NCBI RefSeq assembly: GCF_000306115.2
Contig: NZ_AKWX02000023.1
Coordinates: 496,001-560,000, forward strand
Length of the DNA: 64,000 nt
Direction of reading: 5' to 3'
Origin: Leptospira wolffii serovar Khorat str. Khorat-H2
GTDB taxonomy: Bacteria > Spirochaetota > Leptospiria > Leptospirales > Leptospiraceae
Part shown: in pieces, positions 57,434 through 64,000 of the stretch
How positions within the stretch are numbered: the stretch's first letter is position 1
How the letters are laid out: each line of letters starts with the position of its first letter
Position numbers and translations under genes: made by a program
Notes under the pieces: model-generated
What the model saw: only the letters and a program-made list of their open reading frames with translations
Database searches by the model: none
What the model was told of the DNA's origin: nothing

Positions 57434-58150
57434 ATGAGGGTACATTTTTCTTTTTTATCGATTTGGTTTATCACTTTCACATATTGTATGCAGAACTCCG
57501 CTCCTTCCGGGGATTTGACTTGGGAGGAAAAGCAATTGCTGTGGCTCATGCATGGAAACGAAATGCAATCGGGCTTGGAGTTGACTCAGTCCGCCGCCAA
57601 GCGTTGGGGACTCGGAATCGACGTCTACCCCGCGACCGTAAGAACGGAAAGAATGAGAAACGTAATCGTTTTCACAGAGTCGTATAAATGTTCCGTGGAA
57701 GGAATTTCCTCCAAAAACATTTCGGTTTGTCAGCTATTCTCTTCGACTCCTTTTTATCTCGCGGCTTGCTCCGTAGATTCTTCCACTAAGATCGATAGTA
57801 CGGTCATATTTATTTTCAAGGATCGGGTTCGTGCTACGGCTCAAGCCATGAAAAACGAAGGAAGTGCGATCGATGCCAAGGAATACATAAGAGCTACCGT
57901 GGCTCATGAGATAGGGCATTGTTTGGGACTAAGGCATTCCGAAGATCCGAACGATCTGATGTTTCCGATGCTCACCGGAGGAGTCTTCGAACCTAGTAAA
58001 TTGGAAATGCATGCGGCTCAGGCTCTCTATGATACGAGTATGGAACCGGACGAATCTAAATTGTATACCAAGCAATCCGATTATACTTATTTAAAGCAGT
58101 ATACCGTACCTTCTTTCGCCGTCTTCGGCAATATAGATTCTGAAGTTTAA
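57434..58150 (+). CDS. Zinc metalloprotease-like lipoprotein (metzincin, HExxHxxGxxH)
   Basis: Start taken at ATG 57434 (MRVHFSF); the frame is open further upstream. ~238 residues with a short signal ending in FTYC or the following residues, a possible lipobox. The protease signature ATVAHEIGHCLGLRHS matches HExxHxxGxxH of metzincins, and the Met-turn is probably DLMFPMLTGG downstream. This resembles matrixin (M10) or M57-type domains at minimal size. It is likely an envelope-attached or secreted protease. Paired Cys around 75-110 may form disulfides. It stands alone in front of two convergent terminators. Confidence 0.83.
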   Translation: MRVHFSFLSIWFITFTYCMQNSAPSGDLTWEEKQLLWLMHGNEMQSGLELTQSAAKRWGLGIDVYPATVRTERMRNVIVFTESYKCSVEGISSKNISVCQLFSSTPFYLAACSVDSSTKIDSTVIFIFKDRVRATAQAMKNEGSAIDAKEYIRATVAHEIGHCLGLRHSEDPNDLMFPMLTGGVFEPSKLEMHAAQALYDTSMEPDESKLYTKQSDYTYLKQYTVPSFAVFGNIDSEV

Positions 58151-58151
58151 A

Positions 58152-58187
58152 AAAAGAAAGTCGACTCCTACCCAGAAGGGAGCCGAC
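58152..58187 (-). terminator. Terminator of the bcp-pepA operon
   Basis: In minus-strand RNA GTCGGCTCC (58187-58179) pairs with GGAGTCGAC (58168-58160), with one G-U, followed by TTTCTTTTTTT. Confidence 0.88.
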
Positions 58188-58215
58188 CTCGTTTGTGCAA
58201 ATAGGAAATTTTTCC

Positions 58216-58242
58216 CCGGGGATTAAGCTCCCCGGCCTTTTT
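58216..58242 (+). terminator. Terminator of the metzincin gene
   Basis: CCGGGGA (58216-58222) pairs with TCCCCGG (58229-58235), followed by CC and TTTTT. It overlaps the 3' end of the convergent pepA gene. Confidence 0.7.
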
Positions 58243-59716
58243 CCAATTTTTCCGCCAAGTCCACAAGTAAACGGACTCCGTAACCGCTGGGTCCGTTTCC
58301 TATTTGGGTACCCGAGGCTTTCTTTCTCCAAGCGGTTCCCGCGATATCGATATGGGCCCAATTGATTCCCGTATCCACGAATCTTTGCAGGTATTTTGCA
58401 GCGGAGAGGCTTCCTCCCGGGCGCCCTGCAATATTTCTGAGATCCGCTATATCGCTTTTGAGATCCTCGCCGTATTCGTCCCAGAGAGGCAGATTCCAGA
58501 CTCTTTCGTCGGAGGAGGCGGAAGCTTCTTCTAATAGAGTAACGAGTTTGTCGGAATTGCTCATGACTCCGGCGGCTTCGTGTCCCAAGGAGATGATGAT
58601 CGCTCCAGTGAGTGTGGCTAGATCCACCATATAGTCAGGTTTAAATTTTTTACCAACGTAAGAAAGAACGTCTCCTAAAACCAATCGTCCTTCCGCATCG
58701 GTATTTTGCACCTCTACGGTAAGGCCATTATGCGCGGTATATACGTCTCCGGGTTTTAATGCCGCGGCGTCCGGCATATTCTCCGCAACTCCGATTGCCG
58801 CTACGACAGGTACGGATAAACCCAGTTCGGCAATGGCTCCGATCGCATGGATGACCGCTGCGGCTCCGCACATATCATATTTCATCTCGTGCATATCCTG
58901 AGCGGGCTTGATACTGATTCCTCCCGAATCGAAGGTTAAGCCTTTGCCTATCAGCGCCAGCTTCTTTTTGGATTTCGGTTTGGGAGGATTGTATTCGATG
59001 AGAATCATTTTCGGCTTCTTGTCCGAGCCTTGGGAGACTGCAAGAATTCCGCCCATTTTCTCCTTCTTCAATTGGGCCTCGTCGAAGACCGTAATCTTCA
59101 GTTTATTGTCCTTGGCGATCTCCTTGGATCTGGCCACGAATTCTTCCGGGGTAAAATGATTTGCGGGCAGATGAGCTACGTATCTCGCACCGTTCACATA
59201 TTTACTAACCGCTCTGGATTTTTCAAGTCCTGCTTTCGCGGATTTCTCGGCTCCCTGGTCTTCTAAGACGAAGCTTACGTTCCCGAATTTCAGTTTTCTT
59301 TCTTTGAAGTCTTTCGAAAGTGCATTGATGGGGAAGGCTCCTAGGTCGATGGAATTTGCGATTTGGTATACTAGAACGGAAGGGGGTAGCGTCTTTGTCA
59401 GAAATCTCGTTAGTTTGATTTCCAGGCCTACCGAATCCCATTTTCTCAATTTCTCCCCGAAGGAGAGGAAGTTTTGAGCCACGCTTCGGATGCTGACCTT
59501 GGACGGATCTCCTAGTCCCAGATAGATGATACGTTCGATCTCGTCCGAGAATATTTGGCCGTTTTCTCCGGAAAATATGGAGGAACGAATTTGTTCTCCG
59601 AATTTATTTTCTAGTTCCTTGGGGAGATTGTCCTTGGTTACCGGGATGATTTTATATACGTTCTTGGAAGGATTCTTGCCGATGGAAAAATTGATCTTGG
59701 ATTTTTCTATTTTCAT
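58223..59716 (-). CDS. pepA: Leucyl aminopeptidase (M17)
   Basis: A 497-residue cytosolic aminopeptidase. Active-site segments are [17 protein letters not shown] (metal-binding Lys and Asp), [11 protein letters not shown], and the family signature [14 protein letters not shown]. It removes N-terminal residues from peptides, using two metal ions in a hexamer. The N-terminal ~160 residues form the usual non-catalytic domain. Its ATG overlaps the bcp stop by four bases (ATGA). Confidence 0.95.
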   Translation of the reverse strand: MKIEKSKINFSIGKNPSKNVYKIIPVTKDNLPKELENKFGEQIRSSIFSGENGQIFSDEIERIIYLGLGDPSKVSIRSVAQNFLSFGEKLRKWDSVGLEIKLTRFLTKTLPPSVLVYQIANSIDLGAFPINALSKDFKERKLKFGNVSFVLEDQGAEKSAKAGLEKSRAVSKYVNGARYVAHLPANHFTPEEFVARSKEIAKDNKLKITVFDEAQLKKEKMGGILAVSQGSDKKPKMILIEYNPPKPKSKKKLALIGKGLTFDSGGISIKPAQDMHEMKYDMCGAAAVIHAIGAIAELGLSVPVVAAIGVAENMPDAAALKPGDVYTAHNGLTVEVQNTDAEGRLVLGDVLSYVGKKFKPDYMVDLATLTGAIIISLGHEAAGVMSNSDKLVTLLEEASASSDERVWNLPLWDEYGEDLKSDIADLRNIAGRPGGSLSAAKYLQRFVDTGINWAHIDIAGTAWRKKASGTQIGNGPSGYGVRLLVDLAEKLEKGRGA

Positions 59717-60192
59717 TTTTTTGCTAATACCTTTATATCGCTTAGAATTTCGTCGACATGGCCTTTTACGCTGACCTTAGGATAGATCTTTTGGATCTTG
59801 GAATCGGTTCCGACTAAAAAAGTGGTCCTTACGATTCCCATGAATTCCCTACCCATGAATTTCTTAAGTTGCCAGACTCCGTAAGCCTCGCAAATCGCTC
59901 CGTCTTCGTCCGAAATTAGGGTAAAATTCAGTTCCTGTTTTTCGATGAATTTTTGGTGGGACTTAACGGAGTCCTTGGAGATCCCGACTACGTTGTACCC
60001 TTCTTTCTTAAGTCTTGTGAAATTATCCCTGAAGTCGCAGGCCTCGGTGGTGCAGCCGGGGGTTTGATCCTTTGGATAAAAATATAATACTAAGCCTTTC
60101 TTTCCCATCAGATCTTTTAACGAGATCTGCTTACCGCTCTCATCGGGAGCTTTGAAGTCGGGAGCCTTTTGTCCGGTTTTTAAACTACTCAT
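59713..60192 (-). CDS. bcp: Peroxiredoxin of the Bcp/PrxQ type
   Basis: Start taken at ATG 60192 ([13 protein letters not shown]), with an in-frame start at 60243 as a longer alternative. ~159 residues with [14 protein letters not shown], the peroxidatic Cys in [19 protein letters not shown] (the following Cys five residues on is the PrxQ resolving Cys), and the Arg in GIVRTTFLV. It reduces hydroperoxides using thioredoxin. Coupled to pepA by a four-base overlap. Confidence 0.93.
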   Translation of the reverse strand: MSSLKTGQKAPDFKAPDESGKQISLKDLMGKKGLVLYFYPKDQTPGCTTEACDFRDNFTRLKKEGYNVVGISKDSVKSHQKFIEKQELNFTLISDEDGAICEAYGVWQLKKFMGREFMGIVRTTFLVGTDSKIQKIYPKVSVKGHVDEILSDIKVLAKK

Positions 60193-60391
60193 TTTTGCTA
60201 TAGGTTCCTTGGCGTATTGTTCCGGGTTCCTCGGGATAGACAAGAAAACTTTCTAGAAGGATCGCTCGTCCCTCTCGATTTTCTCCTATAGCGCTCCGGG
60301 TTCCGAAGAATCGACTCCGGTTAGAATCGGATCGTCGCGGGCGTCGGTTCAGAATAGGGAAAAGGACGTTGAAAAATCCCAAAAAGGACTT

Positions 60392-60799
60392 GTGATAGTC
60401 TCGGATTCGGGCGACATTAAAGATATGGATCCCAAGGAAAGAATGGAAATCATCCGCCAAGGAAACCAGGCCATGAACGAGGGCGATATTCGTAAGGCCA
60501 GAGAATGTTTTCTGAAAGCGGAATATAAGGACGGACTCATTCGATTGGGAGACTATTTCATGTTCGAGAAAAAGCTTCCGATTCTCGCCTACGGTTACTA
60601 CAAAAAGGCCGGTTACCAGAGGAGAATCGACGAGATCTTCCAGCGTATGCTTTGGGCGCTTTCACAATGGATTGGACCTGATAAATTCAAGACCCAGGAG
60701 CCCGAAAGAAAGGCACCCGATCCTGAAGATTTCGTTGTCCATCCCATCCTAAGGCAGACTGCCTTGGATATACTTAAGAAAAATGGAATATCGATTTAA
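60392..60799 (+). CDS. Small conserved hypothetical protein, TPR-like
   Basis: GTG at 60392 has AAAAAGGA just upstream and gives 135 residues; ATG 60425 (MDPKERMEI) is the alternative. The protein is helical, with NQAMNEGDIRKARECFLKAEY as a single TPR-like hairpin and a second helix pair (GDYFMFEKKLPILAYGYYKKAG). No enzyme motif is seen. It probably mediates protein contacts; function unknown. Its stop overlaps the convergent SDR gene's stop. Confidence 0.7.
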   Translation: MIVSDSGDIKDMDPKERMEIIRQGNQAMNEGDIRKARECFLKAEYKDGLIRLGDYFMFEKKLPILAYGYYKKAGYQRRIDEIFQRMLWALSQWIGPDKFKTQEPERKAPDPEDFVVHPILRQTALDILKKNGISI

Positions 60800-61641
60800 T
60801 CTACTTTCTTAAGAATTTGTCCTCTGCCCTTGAATTTTTCCATAGTTTCATAAACTCCGAATATATTTCCGGCAATCCAATCGAAGACACGGAGCGGTAA
60901 TAGCCCCTTTAGAAAGCAGGAAAGATATACGGTCCAAGGCAATATGAGCCTGGGGCTTCCTTTCTTCATCGCTTTCCAAACCTTCGACACCACATATTCA
61001 GGGCTTAGTATGGGAGTAAAAAGCATCCCTTTGACTCCTTCGAACATTCCTGTAGAAATATAAGCGGGATTTACCGTCGTAACTTTGATATGATCGTTTC
61101 CCGTCTTTTCCAATTCGAGTCGGAGGGAGTCGCTCCAACCGGTCAAGGCCCATTTGGAGGCGCAATAAACGCTCATTTTAGGATTAGAGATGAGTCCTGC
61201 CGCGGAGGCTATATTTACGATTCTAAAATCCCGGGAAGGATCTCCCATCATATCGGGCAGAAGATGTCGGGTCAGAAGCATTGGAGCTAGAGTGTTAATC
61301 GATATCACGGAGCCGATCTCCGAATCGGGATCGTGTTCCCAAAAGTATTTTCCGCAGACGATTCCCGCATTATTGATCAGGATATCTACGGATCCGATTT
61401 CCTTTCGGACCAAATCTAGCGATTCTAGAATCCGCTTCGGATCGCTTAGGTCCAGAGTATGAAGGAGGAGTTTTCCTCCGAAATCGGAGAGTTCTTTTGC
61501 GGATTCTTGGAGGCCTTTTGGATCGCGGTCCCAAAGAACGATCGCTGACGCGTTCTCGTTTGCGGACAATTTCGCGTATATTCTTCCCATTCCCATCGCC
61601 GCTCCGGTGATGAGGATTCGTTTTCCAGAGACGTTTTTCAT
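60796..61641 (-). CDS. Short-chain dehydrogenase/reductase
   Basis: Start at ATG 61641 with GGAG eight bases upstream; the upstream open frame is not needed. ~281 residues of classical SDR: cofactor motif ILITGAAMGMGR (TGxxxGxG), NNAGIV, active-site Ser in IVNIASAAGLI, and YCASK (YxxxK). Arg/Asp after strand 2 (LWDRDPKG) suggest NAD. The C-terminal hydrophobic segment (WTVYLSCFLKGLLPLRVFDW) is typical of long-chain or membrane-associated SDRs. The substrate is unknown. Confidence 0.88.
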   Translation of the reverse strand: MKNVSGKRILITGAAMGMGRIYAKLSANENASAIVLWDRDPKGLQESAKELSDFGGKLLLHTLDLSDPKRILESLDLVRKEIGSVDILINNAGIVCGKYFWEHDPDSEIGSVISINTLAPMLLTRHLLPDMMGDPSRDFRIVNIASAAGLISNPKMSVYCASKWALTGWSDSLRLELEKTGNDHIKVTTVNPAYISTGMFEGVKGMLFTPILSPEYVVSKVWKAMKKGSPRLILPWTVYLSCFLKGLLPLRVFDWIAGNIFGVYETMEKFKGRGQILKKVD

Positions 61642-61826
61642 ATTCTTCTCTCCAAGCGATTCTATCGTGTAGGATATCCGACTTGGAGGTAAAATGAAAT
61701 TCCAAGAAATATCAAGGTTTTTGCAATCTTGCCTATCCGTCTCCCGTTTCCGACGGAAAATATTCGGTTCCCGGAAAGTAAAACGGGAAGTAAGTTTCAT
61801 AATTCGAAGGTTTTTCTTCTTTTCAT

Positions 61827-61855
61827 TCTGATTCCTTATTTGAATTTTCTATACT
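61827..61855 (+). promoter_or_regulatory. Candidate promoter immediately before the P-type ATPase
   Basis: TATACT (61850-61855) is preceded after 17 bases by TTCTGA (61827-61832). The ATG at 61860 begins four bases later, so the leader would be absent or nearly so, unless the true start is different. Confidence 0.35.
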
Positions 61856-61859
61856 GATC

Positions 61860-64000
61860 ATGAATCAACGCACCGGTCTGAGCCAGAAAGAAGCCGAAAA
61901 CTTACTCTTGCAATTCGGCAAAAACGAAATCGGCAAGAAGAAGGAATACCGATTGATCGGGACCATTCTGGAAGTCTTGGAAGAACCGATCTTATTCCTC
62001 CTAGTGATTTGCGCGGGATTGTATATCGCTCTGGGAGATATGGGAGAAGCCATTCTACTCTCCACGGCATTGATTTTCATTATAAGCATAACGATTTATC
62101 AGAAAAATAAAATGGAGAATGCGATCTCTGCTCTAAAGGAGATCGCCTCTCCTAAGGCCACGGTTTTGAGGGACGGGACTTATAGGCAAATTCCCGGCTC
62201 GGAAGTGGTTCCGGGTGATTTGGTTTTGGTACGAGAAGGGGAGAGGATCTGTGCCGACGGGATCCTCATCAATCAACTGAATCTAAAAGTGGACGAATCC
62301 GCTCTCACGGGAGAATCGATACCGGTCACTAAATCCGTAGGCAATCCCGAAATCGGTTCCGCCGATTTGCCTCCGGGAGGAAACGATTCTCCGTTCGTGT
62401 TCTCTTCCGGCCTGGTCGTTTATGGAGAAGGCGTATACAAGGTTTTAAGAACCGGATCCGAGACCCAAATAGGAAGGATCGGATTGGCATTGGAAACGAT
62501 TTCGACTGACGAGACTCCTTTGCAGTCGGAAACTAAGAGTCTCACTCTATGGATCACTTTATTCGCCCTGGCCGTCTGCGTTTTCTTGGTAACCGAACTT
62601 GGTTTGAGAGACGGTAGATGGATCCATGCTTTTCTTGCAGGGTTGACCTTTTCCATGGCGGCTCTCCCCGAAGAGATACCCGTGGTCTTAACCGTATATC
62701 TTGCTTTGGGCGCTTGGAGAATTTCCCAAGTAGGAGTTCTGACAAGATCTTTGGGAGCGATAGAGACTCTCGGGTCCGCTTCCGTGCTTTGTGTGGATAA
62801 AACGGGAACACTGACCGAAAACCGGATGGCTATCCGAAGGCTTTACGTACCCGCAGGAGATAAGGACGAATTCTTGGACACTCTCCGAGGGACTAAGGAA
62901 CTTCCCGAGGAGTTCCATTCTATTTTGGAATATGCGATCTTAGCTTCCAAGCGGGATCCTTTCGATCCTATGGAGAAGGCGATTCAGGAATTGGGTTTTT
63001 CCACATTAACCGGAACGGAGCACCTTCATTCGGATTGGACTCTGGAAAAAGAATATAGCCTGAGTCCCGAACTCATGGCTTTGAGCTTCGCCTGGAAACG
63101 GGAAGATCATTCCAGCGACTTGGTGATCGGAACCAAGGGAGCTCCGGAAGCGATATTCGATCTTTGTCATATGAATTCCGCAGACACGGAAAGATTCAAG
63201 GGAATCGCACAAAAGATTTCTTCCGAAGGTCTGCGCGTGTTGGGTGTCGCAAGATCCAAATCGATAACCCAAAAATTACCCGCAAATCAGCATGATTTGG
63301 ATTTTGAATTCTTGGGGTTGATAGGTTTGGAGGATCCGATAAGAAAGGACGTTCCCGAATCTTTGAGAGAATGTATAGAAGCCGGTATTCGAGTGGTCAT
63401 GATCACCGGGGACTATATAGGTACCGCTAAGAGTGTCGCTCAAAAAATAGGTCTTTCCAATTTCGATCGCTTTTTTACCGGGGAGGATTTGGCTGCGGAT
63501 AAAGAAGGAGTATTAGATTATAAGAATGTAGGAATATTCTCCCGAATCAGACCGGAACAGAAGCTGAGCATCGTCCAACGTTTTCAGAAGGAAGGAGAAA
63601 TCGTGGCCATGACAGGTGACGGAGTCAACGACGCTCCCGCTTTAAAAGCCGCTCATATCGGAGTATCCATGGGAAAAAGAGGCACCGATGTGGCTAGGGA
63701 AGCTTCGGATATCGTTCTTTTGGAGGACGATTTCTCCGCGATCGTTCACGCTGTAGCTCTTGGACGTAGGATTTACGAGAATATCAAAAAGAGCATCCGA
63801 TACATCATCTCCGTCCATGTCCCCATCATAGGATTATCTGTTCTTCCGGTATTCATAGGCGGCCCGCTCTTCTTCTTTCCGGCTCATATTCTTTTCATGG
63901 AACTGATTATAGATCCGGCCAGCTCCTTGATCTTCGAAAGAGAAGAAGGGGAAAGAAATTTGATGAAGAGACCGCCCAGATCTAGATCGAGCCGGTTGGT
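61860..64000 (+). CDS. Cation-transporting P-type ATPase (P2 type), C-terminus beyond the window
   Basis: Open from ATG 61860 to the window edge, 713 codons. Landmarks in order: N-terminal cation-ATPase domain (GLSQKEAENLLLQFGKNEI), helices 1-2, actuator domain with TGES, TM4 motif PEEIPVVLTV, phosphorylation site DKTGTLTEN (Asp313), MITGDY, and the hinge TGDGVNDAPALKAAHIGVSMGKRGTDVAREASD, quoted in part as TGDGVNDAPALK. This is the SERCA/PMR1-like P2A region. PEEIP in place of PEGLP occurs in bacterial calcium- or manganese-type pumps, so the ion is uncertain. Four C-terminal helices are cut off by the window end. Confidence 0.93.
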   Translation, partial: MNQRTGLSQKEAENLLLQFGKNEIGKKKEYRLIGTILEVLEEPILFLLVICAGLYIALGDMGEAILLSTALIFIISITIYQKNKMENAISALKEIASPKATVLRDGTYRQIPGSEVVPGDLVLVREGERICADGILINQLNLKVDESALTGESIPVTKSVGNPEIGSADLPPGGNDSPFVFSSGLVVYGEGVYKVLRTGSETQIGRIGLALETISTDETPLQSETKSLTLWITLFALAVCVFLVTELGLRDGRWIHAFLAGLTFSMAALPEEIPVVLTVYLALGAWRISQVGVLTRSLGAIETLGSASVLCVDKTGTLTENRMAIRRLYVPAGDKDEFLDTLRGTKELPEEFHSILEYAILASKRDPFDPMEKAIQELGFSTLTGTEHLHSDWTLEKEYSLSPELMALSFAWKREDHSSDLVIGTKGAPEAIFDLCHMNSADTERFKGIAQKISSEGLRVLGVARSKSITQKLPANQHDLDFEFLGLIGLEDPIRKDVPESLRECIEAGIRVVMITGDYIGTAKSVAQKIGLSNFDRFFTGEDLAADKEGVLDYKNVGIFSRIRPEQKLSIVQRFQKEGEIVAMTGDGVNDAPALKAAHIGVSMGKRGTDVAREASDIVLLEDDFSAIVHAVALGRRIYENIKKSIRYIISVHVPIIGLSVLPVFIGGPLFFFPAHILFMELIIDPASSLIFEREEGERNLMKRPPRSRSSRL

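Noticed and set aside
60185..60460. Minus-strand 91-codon frame upstream of bcp
   Set aside because: It overlaps both bcp and the divergent small gene, and has no domain or ribosome site.

Overview
The window reads as chromosome of a Leptospira-type spirochaete. The basis is gene content and family resemblance recalled from memory, not a database search: an alternative complex III operon, a DUF1577/PilZ-like protein, many lipoproteins with loose spirochaetal lipoboxes, a long RodA, a PTPS-III-type pterin enzyme and dispersed GC-rich intergenic repeats. Base composition is moderate rather than AT-rich, which would suit an intermediate-clade species better than L. interrogans; that is a guess. 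No rRNA, tRNA, CRISPR array, prophage or insertion sequence was seen.

Layout. 1-4.8 kb: the end of an alternative complex III respiratory operon (actB'-C-D-E-F plus an SH3-like lipoprotein). 4.9-8.2 kb: two paralogous lipoproteins, a hairpin-rich gap and a DUF1577/PilZ-like gene. 8.2-11.4 kb (minus strand): a three-gene cassette of a degenerate RecA-fold protein, a small protein and a family-B DNA polymerase, behind a probably leaderless promoter with a perfect palindrome. 11.5-20.7 kb: an orphan PycTM-like membrane protein, lplA-glyA, an SGNH lipoprotein with a beta-barrel-like partner, a rhomboid lacking key catalytic residues, an MBL hydrolase coupled to PBP1A, and a frameshifted hicA. 21-26.8 kb: 2-oxoglutarate dehydrogenase operon (sucB-lpdA-sucA). 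27-33.7 kb: PAS kinase, receiver, hybrid kinase, then a membrane SpoIIE-type phosphatase. 33.7-36.2 kb: unknown membrane paralogues and a lipoprotein. 36.2-44.2 kb: ppx/gppA diverging from the rod-shape cluster mreB-mreC-mreD-mrdA-rodA. 44.2-47.3 kb: two copies of a dispersed repeat around small genes, including the PTPS-III-like enzyme. 47.3-53.1 kb: reductase, acetoacetyl-CoA synthetase, and a lipoprotein/Spy-like/ECF sigma/anti-sigma-like operon. 53.3-58.2 kb: periplasmic binding protein, ferredoxin-MBL fusion, a cobalamin riboswitch ahead of an orphan lipoprotein, lytic transglycosylase and a metzincin lipoprotein. 58.2-64 kb: pepA-bcp, a small hypothetical, an SDR and a truncated P-type ATPase.

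How genes work together. ACIII passes electrons from quinol to a cytochrome oxidase. lplA can lipoylate the SucB encoded nearby, and also the glycine-cleavage H protein that links functionally to glyA. PBP1A, PBP2, RodA and MreBCD together build the cell cylinder. The polymerase cassette is laid out like the imuA-imuB-dnaE2 mutagenesis cassette but is built on a family-B polymerase with eroded proofreading motifs. It is my main candidate for an undescribed system; the B12-riboswitch-controlled lipoprotein is the second.
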